Shown: piece after piece, positions 33,670 to 43,223 of the stretch
Position numbering within the stretch: position 1 is the stretch's first letter
Layout of the letters: each line of letters opens with the position of its first letter
NCBI GenBank assembly: GCA_903929475.1
Contig: CAIYUV010000203.1
Span: 1 to 45,976, forward strand
DNA: 45,976 nt
Reading direction: 5' to 3'
Source: an uncultured Spartobacteria bacterium
GTDB taxonomy: Bacteria > Verrucomicrobiota > Verrucomicrobiia > Chthoniobacterales > Chthoniobacteraceae
The notes under the pieces: model-generated
The model's input: only the letters and a program-made list of their open reading frames with translations
The model's database searches: none
What the model was told of the DNA's origin: nothing
Made by a program: the position numbers and the translations under genes

Positions 33670-34629
33670 CTATTTTTTCAGCAGGAATTTGTGCAGGTGG
33701 CCGAATTGGCTCCACTCGGTGATGATCAAATTTCCATCCTTATCAATCGAGCCGCCGTGCGGGGAATTGGTGATGCCATCCGCCCATTGATCCTGTTTGA
33801 GGCCGTAGTTGGCGCGTTGCTTTTCGTTGGGGTTGTCGCCGACCTGGACGATGATTGCGCCGGTTTTGTCGAGCAATGTTGCGCGACCTTGCAACTCGGG
33901 GATGAGTGCTTGTTCGCCACGGATGTGGACGGCGGCGGGCATCCGCAGATCCTTTTGGATCACTCTCACGAAGTTGCCGTCGAGGTCCCAATACTCGACG
34001 CGGTTGTTGTTGCGATTGCAGACGAAGAGGAGCGGTTTTTCTCCGCGCGTGTCGAATGCGATCCCGTGGCAGGTGTTGAATTTTCCCTCCTCCTTGCCCG
34101 GCCCTCCAAATGCTTTCACGAATTTGCGCTCCTTGTCGAATTTGTAGATGTAATTCGAGCCGTAGCCGTCGGCGATGTAGATGGAGCCGTCGGTGCCCAC
34201 GGTGACGGCGCAGGGATTGAAGCCATTTGCGTTTTTGCAGGTGTTGGCGTCCGCAGGATATTTGATGGACCACTCGATGGTGCCGTCGAGCTTGAGCTTG
34301 ATGGCTTCATGCGCGGAGGGACGCGCGGCGTAGATGACTTCCGCGCCGTCCTCCTCGCGCATTTCGAGCGCGTGGATGCTGGACGGGCCGAACGAACGCT
34401 GGAATTTCCCCTCGGGCGAAAAGACGAGGATGCCGCGCGGCGTGTCTGTGGTGACGTAGATGTTGCCCGCTTTATCAATGACGAGGCCGCCGTGGCTGGG
34501 GCCTTGGATTTGATCGCCGGGCGTCTTGTCGAAAAATGTGGGGATGCTTTCGTATTTCAACTCAGCCGCGAAAGTGCTGGCGGTGAAAAGTGCGAGGATT
34601 CCGAGCAGGGATGTTGTGATGAGTTTCAT
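33670..34629 (-). CDS. Secreted NHL-type beta-propeller protein
   Basis: A 319-aa exported protein; ATG 34629 gives the signal MKLITTSLLGILALFTAS with cut near TFAAE. It has repeated blades of the form GLVIDKAGNIYVTTD, VTVGTDGSIYIADGYG, IAFDTRGEKPLLFVCNRNNNRV and GSIDKDGNLIITEW. This is the NHL/SMP-30-like six-blade propeller used for ligand binding or as peptidylglycine-lyase-type enzyme; the catalytic set cannot be judged here. Same strand and near neighbours suggest co-expression with the glycosidases. Confidence 0.78.
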   Translation of the reverse strand: MKLITTSLLGILALFTASTFAAELKYESIPTFFDKTPGDQIQGPSHGGLVIDKAGNIYVTTDTPRGILVFSPEGKFQRSFGPSSIHALEMREEDGAEVIYAARPSAHEAIKLKLDGTIEWSIKYPADANTCKNANGFNPCAVTVGTDGSIYIADGYGSNYIYKFDKERKFVKAFGGPGKEEGKFNTCHGIAFDTRGEKPLLFVCNRNNNRVEYWDLDGNFVRVIQKDLRMPAAVHIRGEQALIPELQGRATLLDKTGAIIVQVGDNPNEKQRANYGLKQDQWADGITNSPHGGSIDKDGNLIITEWSQFGHLHKFLLKK

Positions 34630-34718
34630 GCGTTGGGGCTTTTGTATGTTGGTTGGTTTTTTCAATCGCGGAAATCGCCGCGCCGAATGTTTGTCAGATC
34701 AAAATGACGGGGAGGTGG

Positions 34719-36851
34719 TTATTTTTTGATATACTCCAGCAGCGCAAAGAGCCTTCCCTCGCCGGGCTCCAGCACGACTTCGACGGGCTGTCCGTTGGTC
34801 GGTGTGGATGTCATGGGTGCGCCGGTTTCCTGCGAAATTTCCACGGTCGTGATGAGCTTCGGGGCAAGTGTGAGTTTCGCGGTGACCTTCTGCTGGAAGG
34901 AACGGTTTACCACCATGACGAACTGTCTTTTCAAAGCATCCTCGAAGCAGCCGAGCAAAAGCGGGCCACCTTCTGCGGATTTGATGGGAGCGGTGTCGCT
35001 GAGTCCAACCAGGCCGGGTTTGAGTTGCTCTACTGCATAGACTCCGGTGGAGGTAAGTTTCACGAGAACTTTGCCGAGATTGGCGATGCGATGGTTAATC
35101 TTTTTGGCGTATTCCCACTTTGCATCGCGCTTGCCGTCAATGGTCATCAGCGCAGGCGCATTCGCCCACGCGAGTTCCTTCACATCCCAATATGTAAAAT
35201 ACTGGATGCCGCGTGAACCGTAGGCGAGCGAGGTGAAAACCTGCCAGCGCAAGTCCACTTCACTGCATTCGCGATAGCCCATGTGTTTCAGTGAAACGAT
35301 GATTTGGTTGAAAGGGATTTTCGCCTTCCCGCACAGGTCGCGCATCATTTGCAGATTCTTCCAGTAGGTGTTTTCGTCGCCGCCCTCGAACATCTGGCGG
35401 TAGTGATCCCAGCTCACGAGACCGGGCTTCACGGTATCAATGTAGTCCTGCACCATCGCTTGATACTCTCCCTCGCGGTTGGCAAATGCGTAGAGCGGGA
35501 GCATATTGTAATAGGGCAGATGCTTTGGATCTTTTTTGAGCAGATACTGCGTGACGACTCCTAGGCGCGCGTGCTGCGCAATGCCCATTTCATCGCCGAG
35601 GACGTAGCCCATGAACGCGGGATGCGAGGCATATTTTGCGATCAGGCCGTCGAGCGTTCGTTCGATCTGTGGAATGTCCGATGGCGTTGGTTTCGGCCAG
35701 CCTTCACCCTTCGGGATGTTGCCGTCCCAAACAAATCCCTTCAGCCCAGCCTGCTGGCACATATCGAGGTATTTTTTAATGTGCTCGTCGGCCTCCTTGC
35801 TGCCCGGCTGCCACAGATGATCAATCGCCGGATAGGCGACATTGAATCCGCAATCCGCGATTTCCTTGTAGCGTTCCAGCGTGGTCTCCGACTTCGGCGG
35901 GCCGCACCAGTAGCTGATGATAAATTCAGGGCTGTATGCCGCCGGGCGGATTTGCTCCACATGAGTGAAAGCCGCTGCACCGGCAGCAGCAGGACTTCCC
36001 GCCGCACCGCCTCCGCTTCCGCTGCGATTGCCGAAAAGCTCAAGCTGTCCGACTGCGAATCCCGGCGGGTGATTGAAATCGGCATACGTCATCGAGTTCG
36101 GATTCACACACGCATAGACGACGATGCGGAACCACGTGTAGGACTTCATCGGCTTTTTGAAGTCCGCCTTCGCGATTTTTTTCCCGGCGAGCTTCTTGTT
36201 GATCTTCTGAGCATCCGCAGTGGAAACAGTCATCCCCATGTTTCGCGAATCGAAGCAGGTGAAAAGCTGCGTCGCCGCTCGCGCTTCCGGCAAGTTGGAG
36301 GTGGCGCGATCTTTTCCATCGTTCCGGTAGATGTCCGTCCAATCATTGTCGTTCCCGGTATTCGATCCTTGGATCGCCCATTTGACCGGATCGCGCTCCG
36401 GCGAATCCGGCGAAGTCGTGAGCGTGAAATGCGTCAGCAGGTAGGAATCCTTGAACTGCACCGCGAGGGAATACGGCGCGGTGTCCGTCGGCCCGCCCTG
36501 TCCGCCGTCCTTGTAGCCGAGATACCATTTCCGCTGCTCGGGGTGGTTCAGGAAAATCGCGACCGGCGGCTGACCCTGCCAGCTATGGTAGGCATGACTT
36601 TGATGCGGCGGCGCAACGGGCGTCGCCTTCATCTTCAGCCAATTCGATTTTTGGGGCTTCATCGCTTCCTCGCCACCACCTCCGTCCCACGAGCCGCTGT
36701 CCACAATATCATCCTCCGGGTCGGTGATGTCGCCGCCGAGCAGGCTCGCGTTTCCAGTGCCCAACGACTCCACGCCGTAGATCATACGAGGCAATGTGAG
36801 CAAGATCGTGAGGGCTAATGGGAGCAGCTTTCGTAAATAGGAGGTCTTCAT
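34719..36851 (-). CDS. Secreted glycoside-hydrolase-like protein with discoidin-like domain
   Basis: A 710-aa exported protein. The ATG 36851 gives a signal peptide (about 1-26, MIYG then VES); the frame extends 32 codons upstream but without a plausible signal. Residues 70-285 resemble an F5/8 type C (discoidin) carbohydrate-binding domain; a Gly/Ala linker follows. Residues 310-600 look like a TIM-barrel clan GH-A/GH42-like domain: IISYWCGPP, LGDEMGIAQ and GIQYFTYWD. The Glu of GDEMG is the candidate acid/base. A C-terminal beta domain ends the chain. No exact GH family is assigned. It is the first gene of the cluster. Confidence 0.7.
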   Translation of the reverse strand: MKTSYLRKLLPLALTILLTLPRMIYGVESLGTGNASLLGGDITDPEDDIVDSGSWDGGGGEEAMKPQKSNWLKMKATPVAPPHQSHAYHSWQGQPPVAIFLNHPEQRKWYLGYKDGGQGGPTDTAPYSLAVQFKDSYLLTHFTLTTSPDSPERDPVKWAIQGSNTGNDNDWTDIYRNDGKDRATSNLPEARAATQLFTCFDSRNMGMTVSTADAQKINKKLAGKKIAKADFKKPMKSYTWFRIVVYACVNPNSMTYADFNHPPGFAVGQLELFGNRSGSGGGAAGSPAAAGAAAFTHVEQIRPAAYSPEFIISYWCGPPKSETTLERYKEIADCGFNVAYPAIDHLWQPGSKEADEHIKKYLDMCQQAGLKGFVWDGNIPKGEGWPKPTPSDIPQIERTLDGLIAKYASHPAFMGYVLGDEMGIAQHARLGVVTQYLLKKDPKHLPYYNMLPLYAFANREGEYQAMVQDYIDTVKPGLVSWDHYRQMFEGGDENTYWKNLQMMRDLCGKAKIPFNQIIVSLKHMGYRECSEVDLRWQVFTSLAYGSRGIQYFTYWDVKELAWANAPALMTIDGKRDAKWEYAKKINHRIANLGKVLVKLTSTGVYAVEQLKPGLVGLSDTAPIKSAEGGPLLLGCFEDALKRQFVMVVNRSFQQKVTAKLTLAPKLITTVEISQETGAPMTSTPTNGQPVEVVLEPGEGRLFALLEYIKK

Positions 36852-36956
36852 GGAATCGAAATGACTTAATCGAAGCGACGACACCAGCTTAGAAAAAAAC
36901 GCATACGGCCCGCACTCAAGCAGCCACATGGCGCGTAGCACCAGCAACTATGGTAG

Positions 36957-36985
36957 CCGTGGGTGAAGCATAGCGAAACCCACGG
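36957..36985. repeat. Small inverted repeat CCGTGGGT/ACCCACGG
   Basis: Perfect 8-bp arms at 36957-36964 and 36978-36985 with a 13-bp loop. It lies in the 188-bp gap between two - strand genes, 106 bp upstream of the glycan cluster. There is no T-run, so it is more likely a dispersed palindrome than a terminator. Confidence 0.6.
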
Positions 36986-37039
36986 AACTATTCACAAACG
37001 GCAAGCGCCGCGTAGTCGGCGCGACCATGCACGCGCGCG

Positions 37040-37597
37040 TTATGTTTTCCTTAAAAACTTGCGGCGCAGGATTTGGCTGACCGCTTTCCATCGGCGGGCA
37101 AGAAATCCTCTACGCGGAAGGCGGGAGCGAATCGCGTTCTTCCAGCGCACAGCCAGAGCCCATGCGGGCATGGCTTTGATTGCGGCGTAGAGGCGATTTT
37201 TCAGCCGGATGATCCACTCATAGAGTCGGCGGAACCATCGCACCTTGAGCAAAGTCGGACGGCACACGGAGAAGATGTGTGCGACAATGGCCGTGCCGAT
37301 GAGTTTCGCGGTGATGATGATCAGCAGCCCGCCGCCCGCGTGTCCGTGCGTGATGAGATAAAGCGCCGCGATTTTCACAGGCAGCAACATCACGCCCGGC
37401 ACGAGGAACACTGCCAATGCACCATAGCTCGGCAGCGATGCGAGCCGCGCATCCATCCAGCGAAAAGCCCTCGTGCGTGCGATGCGCGCCGTCGCGGCGG
37501 TGAGGCGATTCCACAGCCATTCCTCGAAGAACATGATCATCGCCGCGATGACGACCATCGGCGCGAGCAGGATTTTTTTGAGGATACGACGGATCAT
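37040..37597 (-). CDS. Hypothetical inner-membrane protein
   Basis: A 185-aa membrane protein from ATG 37597 (an in-frame start at 37681 would add 28 residues). Helices at about 8-24 and 62-105 (FLVPGVMLLPVKIAALYLI and GGGLLIIITAKLIGTAIVAHIFSV); MFFEEWLWN at 22-30 marks the loop after the first. The C-terminal 60 residues are very basic (many Arg and Lys) and probably cytoplasmic. Similar proteins of unknown function occur in proteobacteria. It is divergent from the flavin reductase gene. Confidence 0.65.
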   Translation of the reverse strand: MIRRILKKILLAPMVVIAAMIMFFEEWLWNRLTAATARIARTRAFRWMDARLASLPSYGALAVFLVPGVMLLPVKIAALYLITHGHAGGGLLIIITAKLIGTAIVAHIFSVCRPTLLKVRWFRRLYEWIIRLKNRLYAAIKAMPAWALAVRWKNAIRSRLPRRGFLARRWKAVSQILRRKFLRKT

Positions 37598-37754
37598 CGG
37601 CAATGGCCCGGCTGTGATTTCATGCACCATCTCTCGCTGCATTTTGAAAAATGTCACGTCATTCACATTTCGCTCATCCATACTTTGATCGGATGCGCGA
37701 TTCCCGATGACAAATCAGCGCACGCCCCCTACTTCCTCACGCGGCACAAAATCT

Positions 37755-38834
37755 ATGCAACATTCATCGCTCTTCAGCCCGCTCACCATCGGCTCTCTCA
37801 CTTTACCAAACCGCATTCTCCTGGCTCCGCTCACGCGTTGCCGCGCGGAGGCGGAGCATGTTCCCGGTGATTTGATGGCGACCTACTATGCGCAGCGTGC
37901 AAGCGCGGGACTCATCATCGCGGAGGCCACGATGGCGATGGAGGGAAACTCCGCGTTCTGGATGGAGCCGGGCATTTACTCGCAGGCGCAGGTGGACGGC
38001 TGGCGCAAGACGACGGACGCAGTCCACGCAAAAGGCGGACGCATCTTTCTCCAAATCTGGCACGGAGGGCGGGCCTGTCATCCTTTGCTCAACAACGGCG
38101 CGCAGCCCGTGGCGCCGAGTGCGATTCCGATTGTCGGCGACGAAGTCCACACGCCGGAAGGGAAGAAGCCCTATGTCACTCCGCGCGAACTTCGCGACGA
38201 CGAAATCCCCGGCATCATCGCCGGTTTCAAAAAGGCGGCGGTGAATGCAAAAGCAGCGGGCTTTGATGGCGTGGAAGTCCACGGCGCGAACGGTTATTTG
38301 CTCGATGAATTTCTACGCGACGGAGCAAACAAGCGCACCGGTCCCTACGGTGGCCCGGTGGAAAATCGCGCGCGTCTCATGCTGGAAGTCGTCGCCGCAG
38401 TGAGCGAAGTCTTTGGCAGCGACCGCGTGGGTCTGCGCATCTCGACGCTCAACAGCTACAACAGTATGGTGGATAGCGATCCCGTCGGTCTCAGCACATG
38501 GCTCGCGAAAAAACTTAACGAATTCCACATCGCCTACCTCCACGTGATGCGGGGTGATTTTTTCCAGCAGCAAAACGGCGACGTGCTCACGCCCATCCGC
38601 GAGAATTTCAAAGGCGTGGTCATTTCCAACATGGGCTACACCGCCGAGGAAGCCGCAGCAGCCGTCGCCGCTGGCAAAGTGGACGCCGTGGCATTTGGCA
38701 CGAGCTTCCTCGCAAATCCCGATCTACCTGCGCGCATCGCCGCCGGCGCACCTCTCAATGCAGTCAATCCCGCGACATTTTATTCGCCGGGACCCGCAGG
38801 CTACACGGACTACCCCGCATTGGCTGCAAGCTAG
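37755..38834 (+). CDS. NADH:flavin oxidoreductase of the old yellow enzyme family
   Basis: A 359-aa FMN enzyme that reduces activated C=C bonds or nitro groups, close to NemA/PETN reductase. Motifs: LPNRILLAPLTRCRA at 16-30, LQIWHGGRA near 98, VEVHGANGYLLDEFLRD near 180 with the substrate-binding His-x2-Asn, and NMGYTAEEA near 295. The start at 37755 fits the family; the frame goes on 16 codons further up. It is a single gene 156 bp from the divergent membrane-protein gene. The physiological substrate is unknown. Confidence 0.9.
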   Translation: MQHSSLFSPLTIGSLTLPNRILLAPLTRCRAEAEHVPGDLMATYYAQRASAGLIIAEATMAMEGNSAFWMEPGIYSQAQVDGWRKTTDAVHAKGGRIFLQIWHGGRACHPLLNNGAQPVAPSAIPIVGDEVHTPEGKKPYVTPRELRDDEIPGIIAGFKKAAVNAKAAGFDGVEVHGANGYLLDEFLRDGANKRTGPYGGPVENRARLMLEVVAAVSEVFGSDRVGLRISTLNSYNSMVDSDPVGLSTWLAKKLNEFHIAYLHVMRGDFFQQQNGDVLTPIRENFKGVVISNMGYTAEEAAAAVAAGKVDAVAFGTSFLANPDLPARIAAGAPLNAVNPATFYSPGPAGYTDYPALAAS

Positions 38835-38948
38835 AGTCTCCGCGAGTCCTCCGGGAAACAAAAGAACTGCTCTATTTTTCATCTGCTTGTGAAACAAATC
38901 ACAATCGGCTTGCGCTGACTCGAAGTGGCTCGCATCGTGACGGCCTGT

Positions 38949-40196
38949 ATGGCTGCCAGCACTGTCGAGTTTGAAATGCCCGATGCTCTCACCAAGACCC
39001 AGCAAGGTCTGGAGGGCACAGGGGACGCACTTGGGGAAAAGCTCATCATCAACATGGGCCCTTCGCATCCCGCGACACACGGGGTGCTCCGTCTCGTGCT
39101 CGAGATGGACGGCGAAGTCATCACCAAGGCCACGCCCGACGTCGGCTACCTCCATCGCGGCGATGAAAAAATCGCGGAGAACATGACCTACAACCAGTTC
39201 GTGCCCTACACGGATCGGCTCGATTATCTGGCCCCCGTCGCCAACAACGTCGCCTACGCGATGGCAGTGGAAAAACTCCTCGGCTGGGAACTCCCGCCAC
39301 GCGGTCAGGCCATGCGCGTGCTCGGTTGCGAACTCGCACGCGTCTCCGCGCACCTGCTCGGCATCGGTTGCTTCGCGATGGATACCGGCGCGATGACCGT
39401 TTTCCTCTACACGTTCCAGCAGCGCGAAATCATCTACAACTTGATGGAGCAAATGACCGGCGCGCGCTTCACCACGAGCTGGACGCGCATCGGCGGAATG
39501 GTGCGCGATTTACCCGACGGCTTCCTCGCTGCCGTGCGTAAATTTTGTGACGAATGTCTCCCCGTCGTGGACGAAACCGACAAGCTCCTCACGCGAAACC
39601 GCATCTTCGTGGATCGCACGAAAGACATCGGCACCATCTCGAAAGAAGACGCCATCGCCTACGGACTCAGCGGCCCGAATCTCCGTGGCAGCGGAGTGGA
39701 TCACGACATCCGTAAAAAGCAGCCCTACCTCGGCTACGAGCAGTATGACTTCGACGTGCCGCTCGGCAGCGTCGGCGACAGCTATGACCGCTACCTCGTC
39801 CGCATGGAGGAGATCAAACAAAGCATCCGCATCATCCGCCAGGTCTGCGACACTCTCCCTAGCGGCCCGTGGTTTGTGGACGATCCGAAAAACTACCCGC
39901 CGCCAAAAACCACGGTGCTCACGAAAATGGAGGAACTCATCCACCATTTCATCCTTCACACCGAAGGCGTGAAAGCCCCCGCAGGCGAAGTCTATTTCGG
40001 CGCGGAAAATCCAAAGGGCGAACTCGGCTTCTACATTTACAGCAAAGGCGGCGGCACACCCTACCGTCTGAAAATCCGCAGCCCCTCGTTCATCAATCTC
40101 AGCATCTTGCCAAAAATCCTGCCCGGTCACATGATGAGCGACGTAGTCAGCATCCTAGGCTCCCTCGATTTCGTGATGGGTGAGTGTGATCGGTAG
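38949..40196 (+). CDS. nuoD: NADH-quinone oxidoreductase subunit D, with exchanged 3' end
   Basis: The 49-kDa quinone-site subunit of complex I, about 415 aa. INMGPSHPATHGVLR (near 34-48), VGYLHRGDEK, YTDRLDY and PGHMMSDVV are family hallmarks; it ends GECDR as expected. The start is uncertain: ATG 38949 is taken, ATG 38976 is equally possible. No other nuo gene is in the window. The last 50 bp (40147-40196) recur at 43224-43273 with six changes, all third-position and synonymous, so the tail now used appears to have been supplied by an inserted segment. Its codons (CTA, GGT, TGT) are less GC-rich than those of the displaced copy. Confidence 0.93.
   Translation: MAASTVEFEMPDALTKTQQGLEGTGDALGEKLIINMGPSHPATHGVLRLVLEMDGEVITKATPDVGYLHRGDEKIAENMTYNQFVPYTDRLDYLAPVANNVAYAMAVEKLLGWELPPRGQAMRVLGCELARVSAHLLGIGCFAMDTGAMTVFLYTFQQREIIYNLMEQMTGARFTTSWTRIGGMVRDLPDGFLAAVRKFCDECLPVVDETDKLLTRNRIFVDRTKDIGTISKEDAIAYGLSGPNLRGSGVDHDIRKKQPYLGYEQYDFDVPLGSVGDSYDRYLVRMEEIKQSIRIIRQVCDTLPSGPWFVDDPKNYPPPKTTVLTKMEELIHHFILHTEGVKAPAGEVYFGAENPKGELGFYIYSKGGGTPYRLKIRSPSFINLSILPKILPGHMMSDVVSILGSLDFVMGECDR
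40147..40196 (+). repeat. nuoD 3'-end repeat, proximal copy (attL-like)
   Basis: Codes SILGSLDFVMGECDR and the TAG stop. It matches 43224-43273 at 44 of 50 bases; the differing bases are all third codon positions. The longest identical run is 11 bp (GGCTCCCTCGA). Confidence 0.9.
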
Positions 40197-40305
40197 GTTT
40201 CGAGGTAGTTCTAGAGAAAATTCTAAAGTCTGAATTTGCGGTTAGCAGCCTTGGAACTCTACGTTTCTCCTTGCTCGTCCATAGTTGCACGGACACTCAT
40301 GCGCC

Positions 40306-43200
40306 ATGACGAGCAGGCATCGTTTGAATTCGATTTTCGGATTGCTCATCTATATCACGATGTGTTGCAGCCCAACCTTCGCGAAGGAGAAAAAGGAGGA
40401 TGAGAAACTCTTGGAAAAATTCTTTGAATTGGGACTGCCCGATGTAAAGGGCGCGAAGTGGGTGAAGGTTTTTGTTTCCGGGAGTCAGGATTACGACGCG
40501 ATCACGAATAGTTTCAAATTTCAGCTTTCGGGTAACGCATGGTTGCTTTCTGAACGGAACGGCGTGGTGGAATTGCTGGCAGGCAGCGGGAGACTCATTC
40601 GAGGCAGAAAGTGGAGGGAAGGAATGACCGAGCCTTACGATGAAAGAGCAATGCTCAGTGTTTCTGTCAGCCCGGCGAATCTTAAGGAGGATATCAAACT
40701 TTTGCCCGCAGCCGTGAAGGACTTGGATGAAGCCGACACTACACCGGAATCAAGGGTGAATAGCGCAGGTGTTTTGCTTCTCTTTCTCGCGGAACTCCAG
40801 CGGCATGGACACGCGGAAATTGTAAAAGAGATTCTGCCCCAAGCGCTCGCGCTGGCACCATCAAAAGAGACGGCTTTGGATGCTGCTGTATCGCTCGTTG
40901 CAGATGGTCAACTTGCAGCCATTGTCCGTGATTGGATTCAAAACGGGGACGTTGCCGCCACTACGAAAGCTCTGGATGCTCTCGTGGCGAGATTTCACCA
41001 TGGCTGGCAAAATCAAGCAGCTGCGCGTTTGTTTACTACTCGGATGCGGAAACAAGAGGCGGCAACCCGTGCAGGTGAGCGTGACGCAAAAGAAGCAGCG
41101 AAATTTTTGATGAACATCAACATGAAGCAGTTTGAGAGGCTGCCTTTTAACAGCAATTGGCTGATTACTGACGTAAAACAGCACGAACACTATGAAAGGG
41201 GGCGCGGAGCGTTTTGCGGATCCCCTGCTTTTGTAAGGGTGGGAGGAAAGGCGGTTTTTGACGATCCGACCACTGCCTTCCTTGCAAAAAAGCGTGAACT
41301 GGTTTCCGCCTTGGAAAAACTGATTGATGATCGGCGATTCCTGCGAGTTGAAAGTTGGAGGGATGACCACTGGGGATCAGGTCGCTTTTCCCACAATGAA
41401 TCGGAACGGGGAGTGGGCTACGATGGTCTCCAGCGACCTTGGGAGTTGGGTGAACTCGCATGGCGCATGATCAGGCCAATTTTAACTGATAACGTTGAGT
41501 CGGAAATTGAGGGCAATCCGCAGGAACGCATGAAGCTGGTGTCTGCTTTCCTGAAAACCATTTTAGCGAAGAACGACGAAGAACTCGCTTGGTTTTACCT
41601 CCACGCAGCTGCCGACGCTGGGAATCTGTCTTATCAAAGCCTCGATTATCTCATCAATAAGGGCAGTCAGGAGACACTTTCAAAACTGAGGGAGTTGTTT
41701 CTCGATTCCAAAGTCTGGAGTGAGTATAATTCTTTCGATGAGATGCTGGTGAGGGTTGAGGAATATTTGAAACGTGCTCCGCAAGACGCTGCTTTCGCGA
41801 AAAACTTGCGTGCTGCGGTGAAAGCCGGGACCGACGCATATCGCGAAAGATATCAGGATGCTACCAAACCGGAGACAGAAGATGATAAGCGACAACAAGC
41901 GCACACGCGTGCGGCTCAAATGAAGTTGATAGACCTTGCAATCAACCACCCCGGAGATCTGCCGAGGAAATTCACTGAGATTGCAGCGATGAACGAAGAC
42001 GAGGAATCAACTGCACTGTTTGCCATAGTTACAGGACTTGGAAGATGGTCATCGGTGGAAGTGGAGGCTGCGATTCTCAAGACTGTTGCCACAATGGGAA
42101 CACCTACCTGCAAACAGTGCATGATGCAGTTCATGCGCAACGTTTATGAGCCGCAGACCGATGGCATGTTTAACTTTGACAGCGCGCTCCCTATTCCAAG
42201 CGATGCGGCGACACGTGCAGCGATACTCACATTGTTACAAGACGAAACACCCATTCTAGACACATGGGCAGGCAATCGGAAAACCACGATTGGCGATTTT
42301 ACCGCTGAGGTTTTATTTTCCATTTCCATTGGAGGAAAGAAGCGAACGACCTGGGGAATGCGCAGTCATACTGTGAGCTATCTCAACAAAAAATGGCTGC
42401 GCGCAAATGCGATGGCAATCGCAAGTGGAAAACCTTCGATTCCACTGCCCTACACGGAGAAATTTTCCTCGCGTCAAACGACCATGCTCATTCGTGGACT
42501 CTCTGCACTTGCAGCAATACAAGTTCCAGCTGCGCTTGCGGAGAAATCACCGGACGAACAAACCGCAATCATCACGCGCCTTGATGCAGTTAAAACATGG
42601 CCTGTGTCGCTTTCGACGGCGCATTTTACCATTGGAAAAGTATCCGGAGACGGGGCTGCCGATCTTGACGCTGAAAATTGGAAAGGCCGGCGACTTGATG
42701 AAAAACTCATCAACGAAATCATAGCAGCGATTCAAAAAGCAGCCGTTGCTGGAAAGTATTTAACCGTTACCGCGTCAATCGCGGGGGCACTCGCCGGCTG
42801 CGAAATCGTAGTAGTGAAAACGCCAAAAATGATGACACAGCAACAACTCGTAGAAACGAAACTTCCCGGCCTCGTGGGCAAAGCCTCGCCTCTTGCGGTG
42901 TGTTCGATTTGCGTTGGAACCGGTATGTTTTCAGATGACGTAGATTTTTCGGCTAGATTCGGTTTTCCAATTTGGAAGGACGACACGCAGACACTGGCCT
43001 GGCAAAACGAACACGGCCAACCACGCCCAGAACCAGAGGATCCAGAACGATTCACGGAACCATGGCGTAAGAAAGTTTCTGCAAACCCGCTCCCATTCCA
43101 GACGAAGCTGAAGGAATACTTTTCGATGAAATCTGGGTATGAGCAACGGGGTGCGTTCAAACTTACGATATGCTCTACAGCAGTCCGTCTTGATAAGTAG
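40306..43200 (+). CDS. Large secreted orphan protein inside the nuoD-targeted insertion
   Basis: A 964-aa protein with no family I recognise. ATG 40306 gives a signal peptide (about 8-26, cut after SPTFA). The body is largely helical with several repeat-like helical pairs (for example 100-245 and 420-560) that could be HEAT/TPR-like; the last 250 residues are richer in beta strands, with a cysteine pair CSICVG near 866. There are no membrane spans after the signal. The base composition is visibly less GC-rich than nuoD and the nitrate genes (many AAA, GAA, ATT, CAA codons), fitting foreign origin. It is the only gene between the two nuoD tail copies. Confidence 0.75.
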   Translation: MTSRHRLNSIFGLLIYITMCCSPTFAKEKKEDEKLLEKFFELGLPDVKGAKWVKVFVSGSQDYDAITNSFKFQLSGNAWLLSERNGVVELLAGSGRLIRGRKWREGMTEPYDERAMLSVSVSPANLKEDIKLLPAAVKDLDEADTTPESRVNSAGVLLLFLAELQRHGHAEIVKEILPQALALAPSKETALDAAVSLVADGQLAAIVRDWIQNGDVAATTKALDALVARFHHGWQNQAAARLFTTRMRKQEAATRAGERDAKEAAKFLMNINMKQFERLPFNSNWLITDVKQHEHYERGRGAFCGSPAFVRVGGKAVFDDPTTAFLAKKRELVSALEKLIDDRRFLRVESWRDDHWGSGRFSHNESERGVGYDGLQRPWELGELAWRMIRPILTDNVESEIEGNPQERMKLVSAFLKTILAKNDEELAWFYLHAAADAGNLSYQSLDYLINKGSQETLSKLRELFLDSKVWSEYNSFDEMLVRVEEYLKRAPQDAAFAKNLRAAVKAGTDAYRERYQDATKPETEDDKRQQAHTRAAQMKLIDLAINHPGDLPRKFTEIAAMNEDEESTALFAIVTGLGRWSSVEVEAAILKTVATMGTPTCKQCMMQFMRNVYEPQTDGMFNFDSALPIPSDAATRAAILTLLQDETPILDTWAGNRKTTIGDFTAEVLFSISIGGKKRTTWGMRSHTVSYLNKKWLRANAMAIASGKPSIPLPYTEKFSSRQTTMLIRGLSALAAIQVPAALAEKSPDEQTAIITRLDAVKTWPVSLSTAHFTIGKVSGDGAADLDAENWKGRRLDEKLINEIIAAIQKAAVAGKYLTVTASIAGALAGCEIVVVKTPKMMTQQQLVETKLPGLVGKASPLAVCSICVGTGMFSDDVDFSARFGFPIWKDDTQTLAWQNEHGQPRPEPEDPERFTEPWRKKVSANPLPFQTKLKEYFSMKSGYEQRGAFKLTICSTAVRLDK

Positions 43201-43223
43201 TTACCGTGTATTTGAGGAATGTT

